Positions 43,822 to 53,257 of a stretch of 64,000 nt of DNA are shown here, piece by piece. Positions within the stretch are counted from its first letter, which is position 1; each line of letters opens with the position of its first letter. The notes under the pieces were generated by a model. That model worked only from the letters and a program-made list of their open reading frames with translations. It did no database searches and was not told the origin of the DNA. Position numbers and translations under genes: made by a program. The stretch comes from Pseudomaricurvus alkylphenolicus (GTDB taxonomy: Bacteria > Pseudomonadota > Gammaproteobacteria > Pseudomonadales > Cellvibrionaceae): positions 248,001 to 312,000 of the forward strand of contig NZ_JAAQPI010000001.1 in the NCBI RefSeq assembly GCF_011683955.1, read 5' to 3'.

Positions 43822-45462
43822 TCAAGTCAAGAACAGGACGCGACCGCCTGCAGGACCTGCCAAACTCTCTTTGATCGCGCAGCGGTAACGCTCCTCGATC
43901 TGCCGCCGCTTGATTTTCAAGGTTGGCGTAAGCCCGCCGTTCTCAATGGTCCATTCAGGAACAACGATTGTGTTAGCGACCTTTTCATGAGCGGCTGTCT
44001 CGCTGTTAACTTGATTAAGCAGATCTTCCAACTCGTGTCGTAAAACTTCTTCCGATGTATTAACACCTGCTTCCGATAACGTTGTCAGCAAAACCGGCTG
44101 ATCAAATCCATGGCCGATCACGCAGAATTGCGCCAGTAGATGGCATCTCGCAAAAAGATTTTCCAAACGCGCCGGTTGGATAAACTTGCCCTTGCTTGTC
44201 TTGAACACTTCACTGATGCGACCCGTGAGCCAAAGGTTACCGTTGTCATCCATTTTTCCGGAATCACCGGTGTTATACCACCCATCCTCGATCACTTCTG
44301 CCGTTTCATCGGGTTCCAGGTAGTAGCCCTTCATGAGACCCGGCGTCTTAAACTGAATCTCGCCAGCATCTGTGATTCTGACCTGTACAGAGTCATCATT
44401 GGGGATCCCTACTGACCCGAGCAAAGGCGTATCATTATGGTGCCAGCTACACCCGTGAGCAAAAGTCTCTGTCATGGCGTAACCTTCTCGCAGTACAATC
44501 CCCAAGTTCAAATACCACTCATGCACCTCATCCGGGCAAGAAGCGGAACCTGTCAATACGGTACGAGCCTTGCCTAAGCCCAAATGTTGAATAATCTCTG
44601 CCTTTTGATCCTCGGTCAGATAGGGCTGAGAGGCGGGCGGGATCTTGGCATCGATGCCTTCCTTGAACTTCATCCATAGGCGAGGCACAGCAAAGAACAC
44701 CGTCGGCTGGACAGAACGCAATTCATCGGCGAAGGTCTCCAGGCCTTCGGAGAAAGAGACGGGCGAATTCGTGTAAAGGCTCATCATCTCTACCACGATA
44801 CGCTCCGCCGCATGAGACATGGGTAGAAAGGAAAACAGCCGGTTTTCATCATGATCCATTTTTAATACTTTCAACATCCTGGGTACGACCAATCCCGGGG
44901 TTTTGTGCATATGCATCACGCCCTTGGGGTTGCCGGTGGTACCCGATGTATAGATGGTGGTAAAGACATCATCGGGTTCCGGGATCGGAGAATCTCTAAA
45001 TGGCTGATGGATGGCAACAATCTCTTCGAGACTGGTATCGAATTCGAAACCACAACCCAGCATTGCCACGGTTTCCACCCCCTCTACCAAAGCATCCTTG
45101 ACCTTTGCCGACTGATCGAAAGCCCCACAAAAAATCAACTTTGTTTCCGAGTGCCTGAGTATATAGTTTGCGGACTGGCAATCCTGTCCAGGGTATATGG
45201 GTACGGAGATATGTCCGGCCAACATAATCGCCAGATCACATATGGGCCAATCTTTGCTGTTTGATGACCAGATAGCGATACGGCTTGCTGGCGGGTAATG
45301 CTTGTTGATCAGAAAGGCGGCGATTCGTCGAACCTGATCGGCGACCTCTGCCCAGGTATATTCCCTCCATTGCAGGTTTTTCGGTTGGCGTAAGTAAATC
45401 CGGTTGGGGGTTTCTTTTTCCCATTGGTAAAACAATTCCAAGGGTGACTGAGGAGCAGACAT
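43822..45462 (-). CDS. AMP-forming long-chain acyl-CoA synthetase, type B module 3
   Basis: 546 residues. P-loop TIYTSGTTGNPKG near 170-181, EGYAMTETFAHG near 345, and YNTGDSGK near 405; GRISEVFKTSKGKFIQP contains the adenylate hinge. The opening LFYQWEKETPNRIYLRQP and the overall form are like FAA/FadD15-type enzymes, not like the two type A ligases. It lies 48 bp after the esterase gene and ends the type B operon. It may activate a long-chain acid released by the esterase. Confidence 0.84.
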   Translation of the reverse strand: MSAPQSPLELFYQWEKETPNRIYLRQPKNLQWREYTWAEVADQVRRIAAFLINKHYPPASRIAIWSSNSKDWPICDLAIMLAGHISVPIYPGQDCQSANYILRHSETKLIFCGAFDQSAKVKDALVEGVETVAMLGCGFEFDTSLEEIVAIHQPFRDSPIPEPDDVFTTIYTSGTTGNPKGVMHMHKTPGLVVPRMLKVLKMDHDENRLFSFLPMSHAAERIVVEMMSLYTNSPVSFSEGLETFADELRSVQPTVFFAVPRLWMKFKEGIDAKIPPASQPYLTEDQKAEIIQHLGLGKARTVLTGSASCPDEVHEWYLNLGIVLREGYAMTETFAHGCSWHHNDTPLLGSVGIPNDDSVQVRITDAGEIQFKTPGLMKGYYLEPDETAEVIEDGWYNTGDSGKMDDNGNLWLTGRISEVFKTSKGKFIQPARLENLFARCHLLAQFCVIGHGFDQPVLLTTLSEAGVNTSEEVLRHELEDLLNQVNSETAAHEKVANTIVVPEWTIENGGLTPTLKIKRRQIEERYRCAIKESLAGPAGGRVLFLT

Positions 45463-45510
45463 CTTTTCGGTATTCCTGCTGTGATAGTTTTGGTGGGGTA
45501 GGTACGGCGC

Positions 45511-46797
45511 TCAGGTAAGCGCCTCATAAGCCATCTTTACAACCCGGTCCTGCAAGTGTTCTCTCGCCGCCATCGGATAGAGAAATACATGAGTGAAGAA
45601 CAGACAGAACATATCTTCTATCGGGTCTATAACAAAGTAGGTGCCACCCGCTCCGCTCCAACCATAGGCGCCTGCGGACACGGGCATAAATGTACCACCC
45701 AATTGCTTACGAACAGACACGCCAAATCCGAAACCATGGTGTGGCCCCTCCATTATATTCACTGACTTACCCCCGATATGATTGGCTGTCATCAGATCGA
45801 TGGTTTTGCGGCCGAGAATTCTCTCTCCGTTAAGCTCTCCGGAATTCAGCAGCATTTGCGCAAACAGTGAAAAATCCCTCGGTGATGACAGCAGCCCCCC
45901 AAACATACCATTGGCCGAGATCAGTTTTCGGTCCTTGCCGTCCAGCTTCTCTGCTGTCGATGGAGCATCCCGCAATACAAATGCGCCGCTGTCATCCCAT
46001 TGGTACTCCGCCGTCAGCGTATCGACGTCTGACTCGGGGCAATAAAATCCCGTGTCGCCCATTCCCAGCGGTTGAAAAATATGCGTGTCACAGAGTGTCT
46101 CCAGACTCTGACCGGTGACCCGCTCCAACAGCAGGCCAAGCACGTCGAAATCATGACCATAACTCCAGCATTCACCCGGTTGCGACTGAAGCGGCAGATT
46201 GGCCAGGGACAAAATCATCTGCTCAAACGGTTGCGGAGGATTGTTGAGTTTATCGTCGACCAGACCGGGCAGCATGCCCGTGCCCAGAAACGGTGCCGTA
46301 ACAGCGGATGCATAGGTTGCCGGCATAGTACTGAAATGCGGCAGCCCAGATGTCATTGTCAGCAGATCGAATACCGTGATCTCACGCTCTGCTGGAACGG
46401 TGTGAGCCATTGTTACATCGCTGCGTACACCACCGGGGACAGGGGGGACCAGTACTTGCCTGTTGGAAAACTCGGGCAAATACCTGGAAACGGGATCGTC
46501 GAGAAAGAACAGACCCTCCTCGAATAATCGCAGTGCCAGTACGGCGATAACCGGTTTGGTTTGTGAGTACAGCCGGAAGCGGCTGGCGACCCCTAAAGGC
46601 ATCGACTCCTCGACACTTTGCCAGCCATGGACTGAACAATGGGCGATGTGTCCCTTGCGCCCTACGATCGCTACTGAGCCCGGTACAACTTCGTCTTTGA
46701 CCGCTTTTTCCAAGGTGGTGGCTATTCTATGTAACCGGTCGGGTGAAAAGCCCAGCTCTTCCGGATTTTTGTTCGTCAAAAGATCACTGTATTTCAT
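45511..46797 (-). CDS. Beta-lactamase-fold serine hydrolase (EstB-like), type B module 3
   Basis: 428 residues. Ser-x-x-Lys is S78-Q79-T80-K81 in LYSQTKPVIAVL. CWSYGHDFDVL near 212 supplies the Tyr, and YGWSGAGGTYF near 383 supplies the Gly-rich strand. It is a paralogue of 19073-20368, with RL(F/Y)E-G, LLTMTSGL and LLERVTGQS in common. It lies 20 bp after the TonB receptor stop. Retention of the same receptor-esterase order in both type B modules suggests the esterase acts directly on the imported compound. Confidence 0.84.
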   Translation of the reverse strand: MKYSDLLTNKNPEELGFSPDRLHRIATTLEKAVKDEVVPGSVAIVGRKGHIAHCSVHGWQSVEESMPLGVASRFRLYSQTKPVIAVLALRLFEEGLFFLDDPVSRYLPEFSNRQVLVPPVPGGVRSDVTMAHTVPAEREITVFDLLTMTSGLPHFSTMPATYASAVTAPFLGTGMLPGLVDDKLNNPPQPFEQMILSLANLPLQSQPGECWSYGHDFDVLGLLLERVTGQSLETLCDTHIFQPLGMGDTGFYCPESDVDTLTAEYQWDDSGAFVLRDAPSTAEKLDGKDRKLISANGMFGGLLSSPRDFSLFAQMLLNSGELNGERILGRKTIDLMTANHIGGKSVNIMEGPHHGFGFGVSVRKQLGGTFMPVSAGAYGWSGAGGTYFVIDPIEDMFCLFFTHVFLYPMAAREHLQDRVVKMAYEALT

Positions 46798-46817
46798 AAC
46801 TGGTTCGCCTGTTGAGA

Positions 46818-49007
46818 CTAATACTGATATTTGACATTAAGCCCAAAAGTAGCTGGTCGAGAACGCGGGCCCAGAATACCTGGATCTATGCTGGTTGGTA
46901 CGGAAGTCAGTAGACCATCCTCTCCCAGGAGGTTCTCGCCGAACAGGAATACACCCCAGTTATCGCCTTCAACACCGATTCGAGCATTCAGCAGGGTAAT
47001 TTTGTCGCTTGAATAGGCCGAACCGACGCTGTAACTCGGTTTTTCGTCAACATGCTGAATATCGAGATGGAAGACACCTTGCAGGCCTGAATCGTCCGAC
47101 GCAATCGACCATTGGTAGTCAGCAGCCGCTGAAAGGGTATATTTGGGGACTTGCTGAATCCTTGAACCCGAAGGAATTTGTGCTGGAGCCGTCCCGACCG
47201 TGTCCAGATATTCGGAGGAATTTACATTACCCCCGACCTGCAGCCTTAGTCCCGAAATACCCGTGTAAACAAAATTGGCATCTACACCATAGGATTCAGC
47301 GTTTCCACCGTTAACACCAACCAGTACAGGCGTTGGTATTCCTCCAAAATTCACGATAAATGTCTGAAAAACCTGAACATCACTCCAGTCATTGAAATAG
47401 AGTGCGCCCTCAAAGGAAAAATCACCATCCAGTAGAGTGACCTTGGTACCAACTTCGTAGGTCCACAGCTCTTCCGGATCCGCCGCAGAAATCCCATTTG
47501 GAAATGCAGAGAGTTCCGAAGCCAGATAGTTATGAGCACCCGGCCGAAACCCCTTGGCCAGATTGATATAGGTCAGAAAATCCTCAGACCAGCGCGCCGT
47601 GGCATTAAAACGGGGAGTGATATCATTGTTCTCTTCCTTGCGAGGGTTATCAACGCCAAGAAAAGCAGCGGCCGCTGCGTTAGCCGGCGCAGATTCAACA
47701 GCTGTTCGTTCGTCTTCGACATAACGCAGCCCTGCGGTTAACTCCAGAATATCGGAAAATCCAGTCCAATGAACTTCTGCGAATACCGCCCACTGTTCGT
47801 CTTCATAGTGTTCAGAAAATCCGACAATTGCCTGTGATGGTGCTGGTGGCTGGGTGAATAACGTCGCATCATCATCCTGCTCTCCCTTCAGGTAAAACAG
47901 ACCACCGTTCCAGGAAAACGCACCGTCGCCCGTTGAAGACAGTCGGATTTCCTGACTGATGGCCTCATTTTTTCGATCGATCGCAAGATCAACCAGGGTA
48001 GTGGTCAAGCCATCGACCCGTTGTTGTTCTGATTCGATATAACTGGTTGTTGAGTACAGGTCAAAGCCATCAAAGCTATACTCAATCACCGTGTTATAAA
48101 GTGAGAATTGGGAATTATCGAAATAATCCAGACCGGAATTTCCCTGTGGGATCAAAAGATTGATTGAAGTATTCACGTAATCAGCATTGGAGAATCCCGG
48201 AGCGGCATCCGCTTCCGAGTGCCAGACAGAACCCCGAACTTCCAGGTTGTCCGTCGGGGTGTAGGTCAGTCTTGCACGTACCGTAGTCCGCTCTGAATCA
48301 TTAAAGTCATTCTCCGCCGTAACCACATTGTCAACGTAACCTCCATTGTCTTCATGACCGACAACAAACCTCAAACCCAGAACCTCATCAATCACCGGCA
48401 CATTGAGGGCGGCATTAACGCCATAGTTACTCCCTCCCCCTTCCGTATTGGATCCGCTGATATCCAGCTTAACTTCATAATCGGAGGTATCAGCAGGTTG
48501 CGTTCGCACAATAACCGCGCCGCTCGAAGAACCCGCGCCATACAGGGTTCCTTGCGGGCCACGCAGTATCTCCACTTGCTGCAAGTCAAATGGATTGATG
48601 TCCGGCACATGTGAGGTATTGATCAGCGTGAAAGGCAGGTCGTCAAAGTAGTAACCTACCGTAGCATCGCCAAAGTCAGAGGAGATACCACGTATCTGGA
48701 TGCTCATCTCGTTGGCGCCTGTTGTCTGGGTAAAATTAACTCCTGGCGCTCCGGCCAGGGCATCCTGAATTGAGTCAGCCCCCATGTGTTCAAGCTGGTC
48801 GCCTGATACGCCTGTAATGGCGAAACCGGTATCCATCACCGATCGGCCTTCACCGCGTTTTTCAGCCAAAATAACAATTTCTTCGAGAACAAATGCGTCA
48901 TCAATAGCGCTATCCGCTTCCTGTGCACCTGCTTGTGCGGCAACCACGGTCGCGATAGCCGTGGCGAGATACCACGATGGAAAAAAACACTTGTTATGAT
49001 TATTCAT
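46818..49007 (-). CDS. TonB-dependent outer-membrane receptor, type B (module 3)
   Basis: 729 residues from the ATG at 49007, which follows TTGAGGAG; the frame opens at 49052 but without such a site. Signal peptide ~1-29 (AIATVVAAQAGAQ), then VLEEIVILAEKR. The plug has IQIRGISSDFGDATVGYY, DDLPFT and VEILRGPQGTLYGAGSSSG. The barrel ends LNVKYQY. It shares most with the receptor at 20385. The divergent AraC gene starts at 49241; the 233-bp gap (49008-49240) holds no gene. Ligand unknown. Confidence 0.9.
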   Translation of the reverse strand: MNNHNKCFFPSWYLATAIATVVAAQAGAQEADSAIDDAFVLEEIVILAEKRGEGRSVMDTGFAITGVSGDQLEHMGADSIQDALAGAPGVNFTQTTGANEMSIQIRGISSDFGDATVGYYFDDLPFTLINTSHVPDINPFDLQQVEILRGPQGTLYGAGSSSGAVIVRTQPADTSDYEVKLDISGSNTEGGGSNYGVNAALNVPVIDEVLGLRFVVGHEDNGGYVDNVVTAENDFNDSERTTVRARLTYTPTDNLEVRGSVWHSEADAAPGFSNADYVNTSINLLIPQGNSGLDYFDNSQFSLYNTVIEYSFDGFDLYSTTSYIESEQQRVDGLTTTLVDLAIDRKNEAISQEIRLSSTGDGAFSWNGGLFYLKGEQDDDATLFTQPPAPSQAIVGFSEHYEDEQWAVFAEVHWTGFSDILELTAGLRYVEDERTAVESAPANAAAAAFLGVDNPRKEENNDITPRFNATARWSEDFLTYINLAKGFRPGAHNYLASELSAFPNGISAADPEELWTYEVGTKVTLLDGDFSFEGALYFNDWSDVQVFQTFIVNFGGIPTPVLVGVNGGNAESYGVDANFVYTGISGLRLQVGGNVNSSEYLDTVGTAPAQIPSGSRIQQVPKYTLSAAADYQWSIASDDSGLQGVFHLDIQHVDEKPSYSVGSAYSSDKITLLNARIGVEGDNWGVFLFGENLLGEDGLLTSVPTSIDPGILGPRSRPATFGLNVKYQY

Positions 49008-49240
49008 AGCTGAACTCCTCAATGTACCGCTTATATAAAATGGGACAGACACTAAACTGCACCAATTGTGTTCAGATCCATGTTAGTGCAGATACAACTT
49101 CCCCATTTCCCTCCGCGGACGAACAATTTCCCGTATCGTTCATAGGCCGGTATTGGTATACATTGAGTGGTCATTCGTTCAGGTGTATTATGGTTAAGCG
49201 CCTTTTAATATAACAATTGCCTATATAGAATGAGTTTATC

Positions 49241-50308
49241 ATGCAGGATTTGCCCAGCAGTGATTCAAGCCTGATCAATCAAATTCACAGGGAAGTTATT
49301 GCATACAGCTCCAACCGTCATACCGGTGCAACGCTGGAGTTCCAGGGCCCGGCCATGTTGTCATATGAGTTCCCTTGCCGCTCTCAAGGGCGTTCGGGCC
49401 AGAACCTTCTGAATGACCAGCACGGCAACGATTATTTTCAGGTCTTTCAATTATCTGAGGAGCTCTATTCCGGGGCTGTTTACCTAACTCCCGGCAGGGA
49501 TTTCTCTGTCCCAAGACAGCTGAAAAACCTGATGGGATTCGTTATCGGCTACAACTTTGAGTCAATTACCCCTGCTGGGCTGATCGGCTGCTCTACTGAA
49601 GAACCAATCGCTTATCTGTGCAGCTACCCCGATTTTGAAACCGGCATTTATCAGCCCAATCTCTTCACTGAACACAAGCTGATATGTATCTATTTTGATA
49701 GAGATTGCATTGAAAAATCTCTCGGCATGAATAGAGAGGGATTCCCGAGCTCGCTCACTGAGTTTTATGAGACGTCAAGCGATAAATGCATGTATATGCC
49801 AATATCCCTTTCACACGGAGCGAAAGTTCTTGCAGAGGAACTGTTGCTGTCCCCCATGAAAGGTCCATTACGTTATCGTCAATTTTCGGCCGGCTGTAAC
49901 TACCTGTTATTGCAGCTTCTGCAGGCTCTGGCGGATTTGGACAGCAAGGTGGATACCTACTCAGATAGACTCGACTTTGCGAGGCGTTTGCTGATGGAAG
50001 ATCTGCAATCCCAATACACTCTGGAGCAGATTGCCAGCAAGGTAGGTATCGGCAAGACAAAGTTCGCTTTGGACTTTAGAGAAAAATACGGTCTCACCGC
50101 AACGGATTTCCGGCGGGAAGTCAGACTGAAAGAAGCTTTCCGGCTACTCAGGCACACCAACAAACCCATTGCCATTATCGCCGAGGAAACAGGCTTCAGT
50201 GGCAACAACAAGCTTTCTACTCTGTTTAAGAAACGCTTTGGTGTATCGCCCAGAGACGCGAGAAAAACCGGCCAGTTGAAAACACTGGTTAATAACATTA
50301 AACCTTAA
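49241..50308 (+). CDS. AraC/PchR-like transcriptional regulator, type B (module 3)
   Basis: 355 residues. N-terminal sensing domain to ~245, then AraC HTH with YTLEQIASKVGIGKTKFALD and IAIIAEETGFSGNNKLSTLF, ending FGVSPRDARKTG. N-terminal segments (LQLSEELYSGAV-like, GF-(I/V)-G-, ITPAG) match the type B regulator at 22816. It should respond to the ligand imported by the type B receptor at 46818. An AAGGGC/GCCCTT hairpin just after the stop (50304-50335) may end the transcript. Confidence 0.85.
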   Translation: MQDLPSSDSSLINQIHREVIAYSSNRHTGATLEFQGPAMLSYEFPCRSQGRSGQNLLNDQHGNDYFQVFQLSEELYSGAVYLTPGRDFSVPRQLKNLMGFVIGYNFESITPAGLIGCSTEEPIAYLCSYPDFETGIYQPNLFTEHKLICIYFDRDCIEKSLGMNREGFPSSLTEFYETSSDKCMYMPISLSHGAKVLAEELLLSPMKGPLRYRQFSAGCNYLLLQLLQALADLDSKVDTYSDRLDFARRLLMEDLQSQYTLEQIASKVGIGKTKFALDFREKYGLTATDFRREVRLKEAFRLLRHTNKPIAIIAEETGFSGNNKLSTLFKKRFGVSPRDARKTGQLKTLVNNIKP

Positions 50309-50353
50309 GGGCACTGTGGGAAAGGCGCCCTTGGACGCCTCAGCAGGATATTT

Positions 50354-51355
50354 TCACTCTTCGGCGAGTGCTCGCGATAACGCCGCGCATGCTCGCTCAA
50401 AATAGACCCGAGCAGACGGGAATTTATGAGCCAGCGAGGTAAACTGATGCGGCATTCCTTCGCCAACTAAGAACTCGACCGCCACTCCGGCGCTGTCGAG
50501 CTTTTCTGCATAGATTTTTCCCACCTCAAACAGAAAGTCACATTCCGCCACAAGCACCATCGCTGGCGGCAAACCCTTTAGATCATTATCCGCTGGCCTG
50601 AAGTACAATGGAAGTCTTGGCTTTCCTTCCTCTTCCAGGATGCTGGGATCAGAGAATATATATTTATTGAAGAACTTCGCACTCTCCAACGTCAACATTG
50701 CGTATTGGCGCAGCTGACACGACTCAGAGGACAAATCAGAGTCCAAGGCCCCCACAATAATCAGCTGGAATGATATCCTCGGACCGCCTTTGTCTCTGGC
50801 TTCAATAGCGACATTTGCGCTAATCAATCCCCCCGCACTGTCCCCGGCCACGGCTAGTCGCTCAGGATCACCGCCGAAACACTGTGCGTTTTCAGCGATC
50901 CAAACCAAGGCGGCGTAACAATCATCCCTAAAGGCCGGATAAGGGTGTTCTGGCACCAGGCGATAGTCTACAGATACCACCATGCAGCCAGTCAATTGGC
51001 ACATCAAGCGACAAGGCGCATCGTGTGTATCCAATCCGCCCAATGTAAAACCTCCGCCGTGATAGTAGACAACAACAGGAAAGGGACCACTGCCTTTGGG
51101 AGTGTATATTCGTACCCGCAGAACAGAGTCCGGCCCCGGGAAGGATACTTCCTCAACGCGGCCTACTTCAATTTCGGGAGCCGCCGGTTGGGCCATGGCA
51201 TACATGCCACGGTATTGCGATACGGGAATATCTGAAAGTTTGGTTGTTAACTGACTGTTTCTCTTGGCGATGAAATCTTCCAGAGGTTGAAACTCCGGGT
51301 GCAATGCAGGTTTCTCAATCATGGGTGGCGTATCCTGAATAACCGACTTTGGCAT
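50354..51355 (-). CDS. Alpha/beta hydrolase, hormone-sensitive-lipase family (esterase)
   Basis: 333 residues. The family's HGGG oxyanion motif is in YYHGGGFTLGG near 98, and the nucleophile is S173 in GDSAGG. A late Asp (VAECDFL near 269) and His (GEGMPHQFTSL near 304) complete the triad. Such enzymes hydrolyse short- and medium-chain esters. It is last in the long minus-strand operon that starts at the TonB receptor at 58631, 13 bp after the SnoaL-like gene. ATG at 51355; a second Met 11 codons later (51322) is an alternative start. Confidence 0.86.
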   Translation of the reverse strand: MPKSVIQDTPPMIEKPALHPEFQPLEDFIAKRNSQLTTKLSDIPVSQYRGMYAMAQPAAPEIEVGRVEEVSFPGPDSVLRVRIYTPKGSGPFPVVVYYHGGGFTLGGLDTHDAPCRLMCQLTGCMVVSVDYRLVPEHPYPAFRDDCYAALVWIAENAQCFGGDPERLAVAGDSAGGLISANVAIEARDKGGPRISFQLIIVGALDSDLSSESCQLRQYAMLTLESAKFFNKYIFSDPSILEEEGKPRLPLYFRPADNDLKGLPPAMVLVAECDFLFEVGKIYAEKLDSAGVAVEFLVGEGMPHQFTSLAHKFPSARVYFERACAALSRALAEE

Positions 51356-51368
51356 TCCGCTAAACGAC

Positions 51369-51734
51369 TCAGTGGAAGTGATAGGATTTGGCCGTAATCA
51401 GCCATTTACCCTTTGTTTTGGCCAGATGAAAGTAACTGGTAGCAGGCTGCATCAAGCCCGCGAAGCCAAATTCTTCAACAATAACACTGGCCACATCACC
51501 GGCTGCATCCACAAAACTGACTATTGCCCGGTATTGACTCCAATCCGTATCCGCACTTGAAAATCTCGGGATCATCTTCTCGATATCATAGTACTCGGGG
51601 CCATCCTTACCAGGACCAACCATAATAAATTCCGGGTGGAAAAGTGATTTGAATTTCTCGACATCGCGCTCAACCCATGAGTCGATGTAAGACTGGATAG
51701 CTTTCTTAATCTCGATTTTGTCATCCACAAACAT
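51369..51734 (-). CDS. SnoaL-like / NTF2-fold small protein
   Basis: 121 residues; it opens KIEIKKAIQSYIDSWVERDV then KSLFHPEFIMVGPGKDGPEY and ends ITAKSYHFH. Same small fold as 18680 and 52830 but with a divergent middle (AGDVASVIVEEFGF, FHLAKTKGKW). It lies between two HSL-type esterases. The function is unknown; members include cyclases, isomerases and dehydratases. A hairpin with near-perfect 11-bp arms at 51813-51839 lies in the 124-bp gap before the next gene. Confidence 0.76.
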   Translation of the reverse strand: MFVDDKIEIKKAIQSYIDSWVERDVEKFKSLFHPEFIMVGPGKDGPEYYDIEKMIPRFSSADTDWSQYRAIVSFVDAAGDVASVIVEEFGFAGLMQPATSYFHLAKTKGKWLITAKSYHFH

Positions 51735-51858
51735 ATGCTGCCTTCATTTAGTCGTCGAAAGGCTATGTTAGTGGATATATTGCGGAATAAATTCCCGAAA
51801 TAATCGGATTACTTCCCAGTCTGTTCGGCAGACCGGGAATGCCGTAATTAGAGGGACC

Positions 51859-52806
51859 TCAGTGGCAAGCCCCATAAAGCGCAGCCCGGACCGCCTCCGC
51901 CGCCCGCGTTACAAACGGCCGTGTCGCAGGTACCACATTAGACATGGTGAAAAATGAGTGAATCATACGATCTGCACACATATACTCCACCCGGTTACCC
52001 GCCTCCCGCAATTTTACTGCCAGCTGCTCTCCAGCCGGACGAAGAATATCGAATTCAGCGGTGACCACCAGCGACGGAGGCAGATTCTCAAGGTTCTGCC
52101 GGCCCAGAATATTCACTTCCGGGTGTTCCAGATCTCTCTTGTCCTCGAAAGTCTGATCAATAAACCAATCCAGTCTTGCGATATCCAGCGTCATGCCATC
52201 TCCGGCAGCAATGTCGTCCTCTTCAAAGGTGGATTTCACTGCAGGGACAACAGGCAACAAAAAGGAAACCTTGGGTCCATGCAAGTCTCGGCTGCGACAA
52301 GCGGTAATCAGAGTCAGGTTGCCGCCGGCGCTGTCACCAGCGAGGGCTATACGTTCCGCAATGCCATTAAGAGAACCGGCATTGTCATGCGCCCAGACCA
52401 GGGTGTTGTAGGCATCGTCCTGGGAGGCGGGGAACTTGTGTTCCGGTGCCAGTCGATAGTCGACGGCAACCACGATACACTCCGATACCCGGCAAAGGTG
52501 TCTGCACTGGGCATCGTGGGTGTCCAGCGAACCAAAGCAATATCCGCCGCCATGGTAGTGCACAATCACTGGAAAGGGCCCATTGCCCCCTGGGGTATAG
52601 ATTCTCCCCTTCAGCTGGTGGTCACCACTGGGAATGTGACACTGCTTCACTGAACCGACGCCGATCTCGGGTGTGGAAGGGTGAAAAGCGGTGTAGAAAG
52701 CTCGGGTATCCTCTACAGAGACGTCGTAGGGCGACGGCTTGGTACCGGAACCCGCGGGGTAGAATCGCTTTAAATAGTGAATAAGCTCGGGGTGTACGTT
52801 TTTCAT
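51859..52806 (-). CDS. Alpha/beta hydrolase, hormone-sensitive-lipase family (esterase)
   Basis: 315 residues from the ATG at 52806, which follows GAGGATG; an open frame to 52869 would run into the SnoaL-like gene. HGGG is at 85-88 in VHYHGGGYCFGS, and the nucleophile is S159 in AGDSAGGNL. The late Asp and His are in TAEFDILRPAG and RMIHSFF. It resembles the esterase at 50354 but is clearly a different gene. A second HSL-type enzyme in one operon suggests more than one ester bond or stereochemistry. Confidence 0.86.
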   Translation of the reverse strand: MKNVHPELIHYLKRFYPAGSGTKPSPYDVSVEDTRAFYTAFHPSTPEIGVGSVKQCHIPSGDHQLKGRIYTPGGNGPFPVIVHYHGGGYCFGSLDTHDAQCRHLCRVSECIVVAVDYRLAPEHKFPASQDDAYNTLVWAHDNAGSLNGIAERIALAGDSAGGNLTLITACRSRDLHGPKVSFLLPVVPAVKSTFEEDDIAAGDGMTLDIARLDWFIDQTFEDKRDLEHPEVNILGRQNLENLPPSLVVTAEFDILRPAGEQLAVKLREAGNRVEYMCADRMIHSFFTMSNVVPATRPFVTRAAEAVRAALYGACH

Positions 52807-52829
52807 GGAAGCATCCTCACCGACATTTT

Positions 52830-53201
52830 CTAACTGTGGAAATGATAGGTTTTCGCGGTGAAGATCCATTCGCCATCGATTTTCATCAGTTGAAAGAAAT
52901 CGGTAGCCAGTAAGTTGATGTCGTTAAATCCAAATTCCTCAACTTCGACTGTGGCAACCGGGCCCGCGATTTGGATGTGAGTGATGTCCGCTATATAGTC
53001 CTGCCAGGATGCAGCTGATTCACTCATGACTTTGATCATCACGTCAACACCGGTGACAACGGGTTTGCCTTCCTTAATGGTTGTCATAATAAAATCGGGA
53101 TGAAACAGGCTGTCAAAAATACTGACGTCTTTTTCTACCCATGCGTCTATATATTTCTGGACTACTTTTCGGATGGCGATTTTTTCATTCACTACAGACA
53201 T
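52830..53201 (-). CDS. SnoaL-like / NTF2-fold small protein
   Basis: 123 residues, nearly the twin of 18680-19051: the same MSVV(N/D)EKIA start, LFHPDFIMTTIKEGKPVVTG, SWQDYIADITHIQIAGPVAT and the end FTAKTYHFHS. CAGGATAA precedes the ATG. It sits between the ligase and HSL esterase genes. Sharing of this protein between a type A and a type B operon argues that the two module types handle related chemistry. Function unknown. Confidence 0.78.
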   Translation of the reverse strand: MSVVNEKIAIRKVVQKYIDAWVEKDVSIFDSLFHPDFIMTTIKEGKPVVTGVDVMIKVMSESAASWQDYIADITHIQIAGPVATVEVEEFGFNDINLLATDFFQLMKIDGEWIFTAKTYHFHS

Positions 53202-53257
53202 GGTTTATCCTGGTTTCAAATTTTTAGTTGTACTTTTGAGTGGTACTTGACGGTAAT

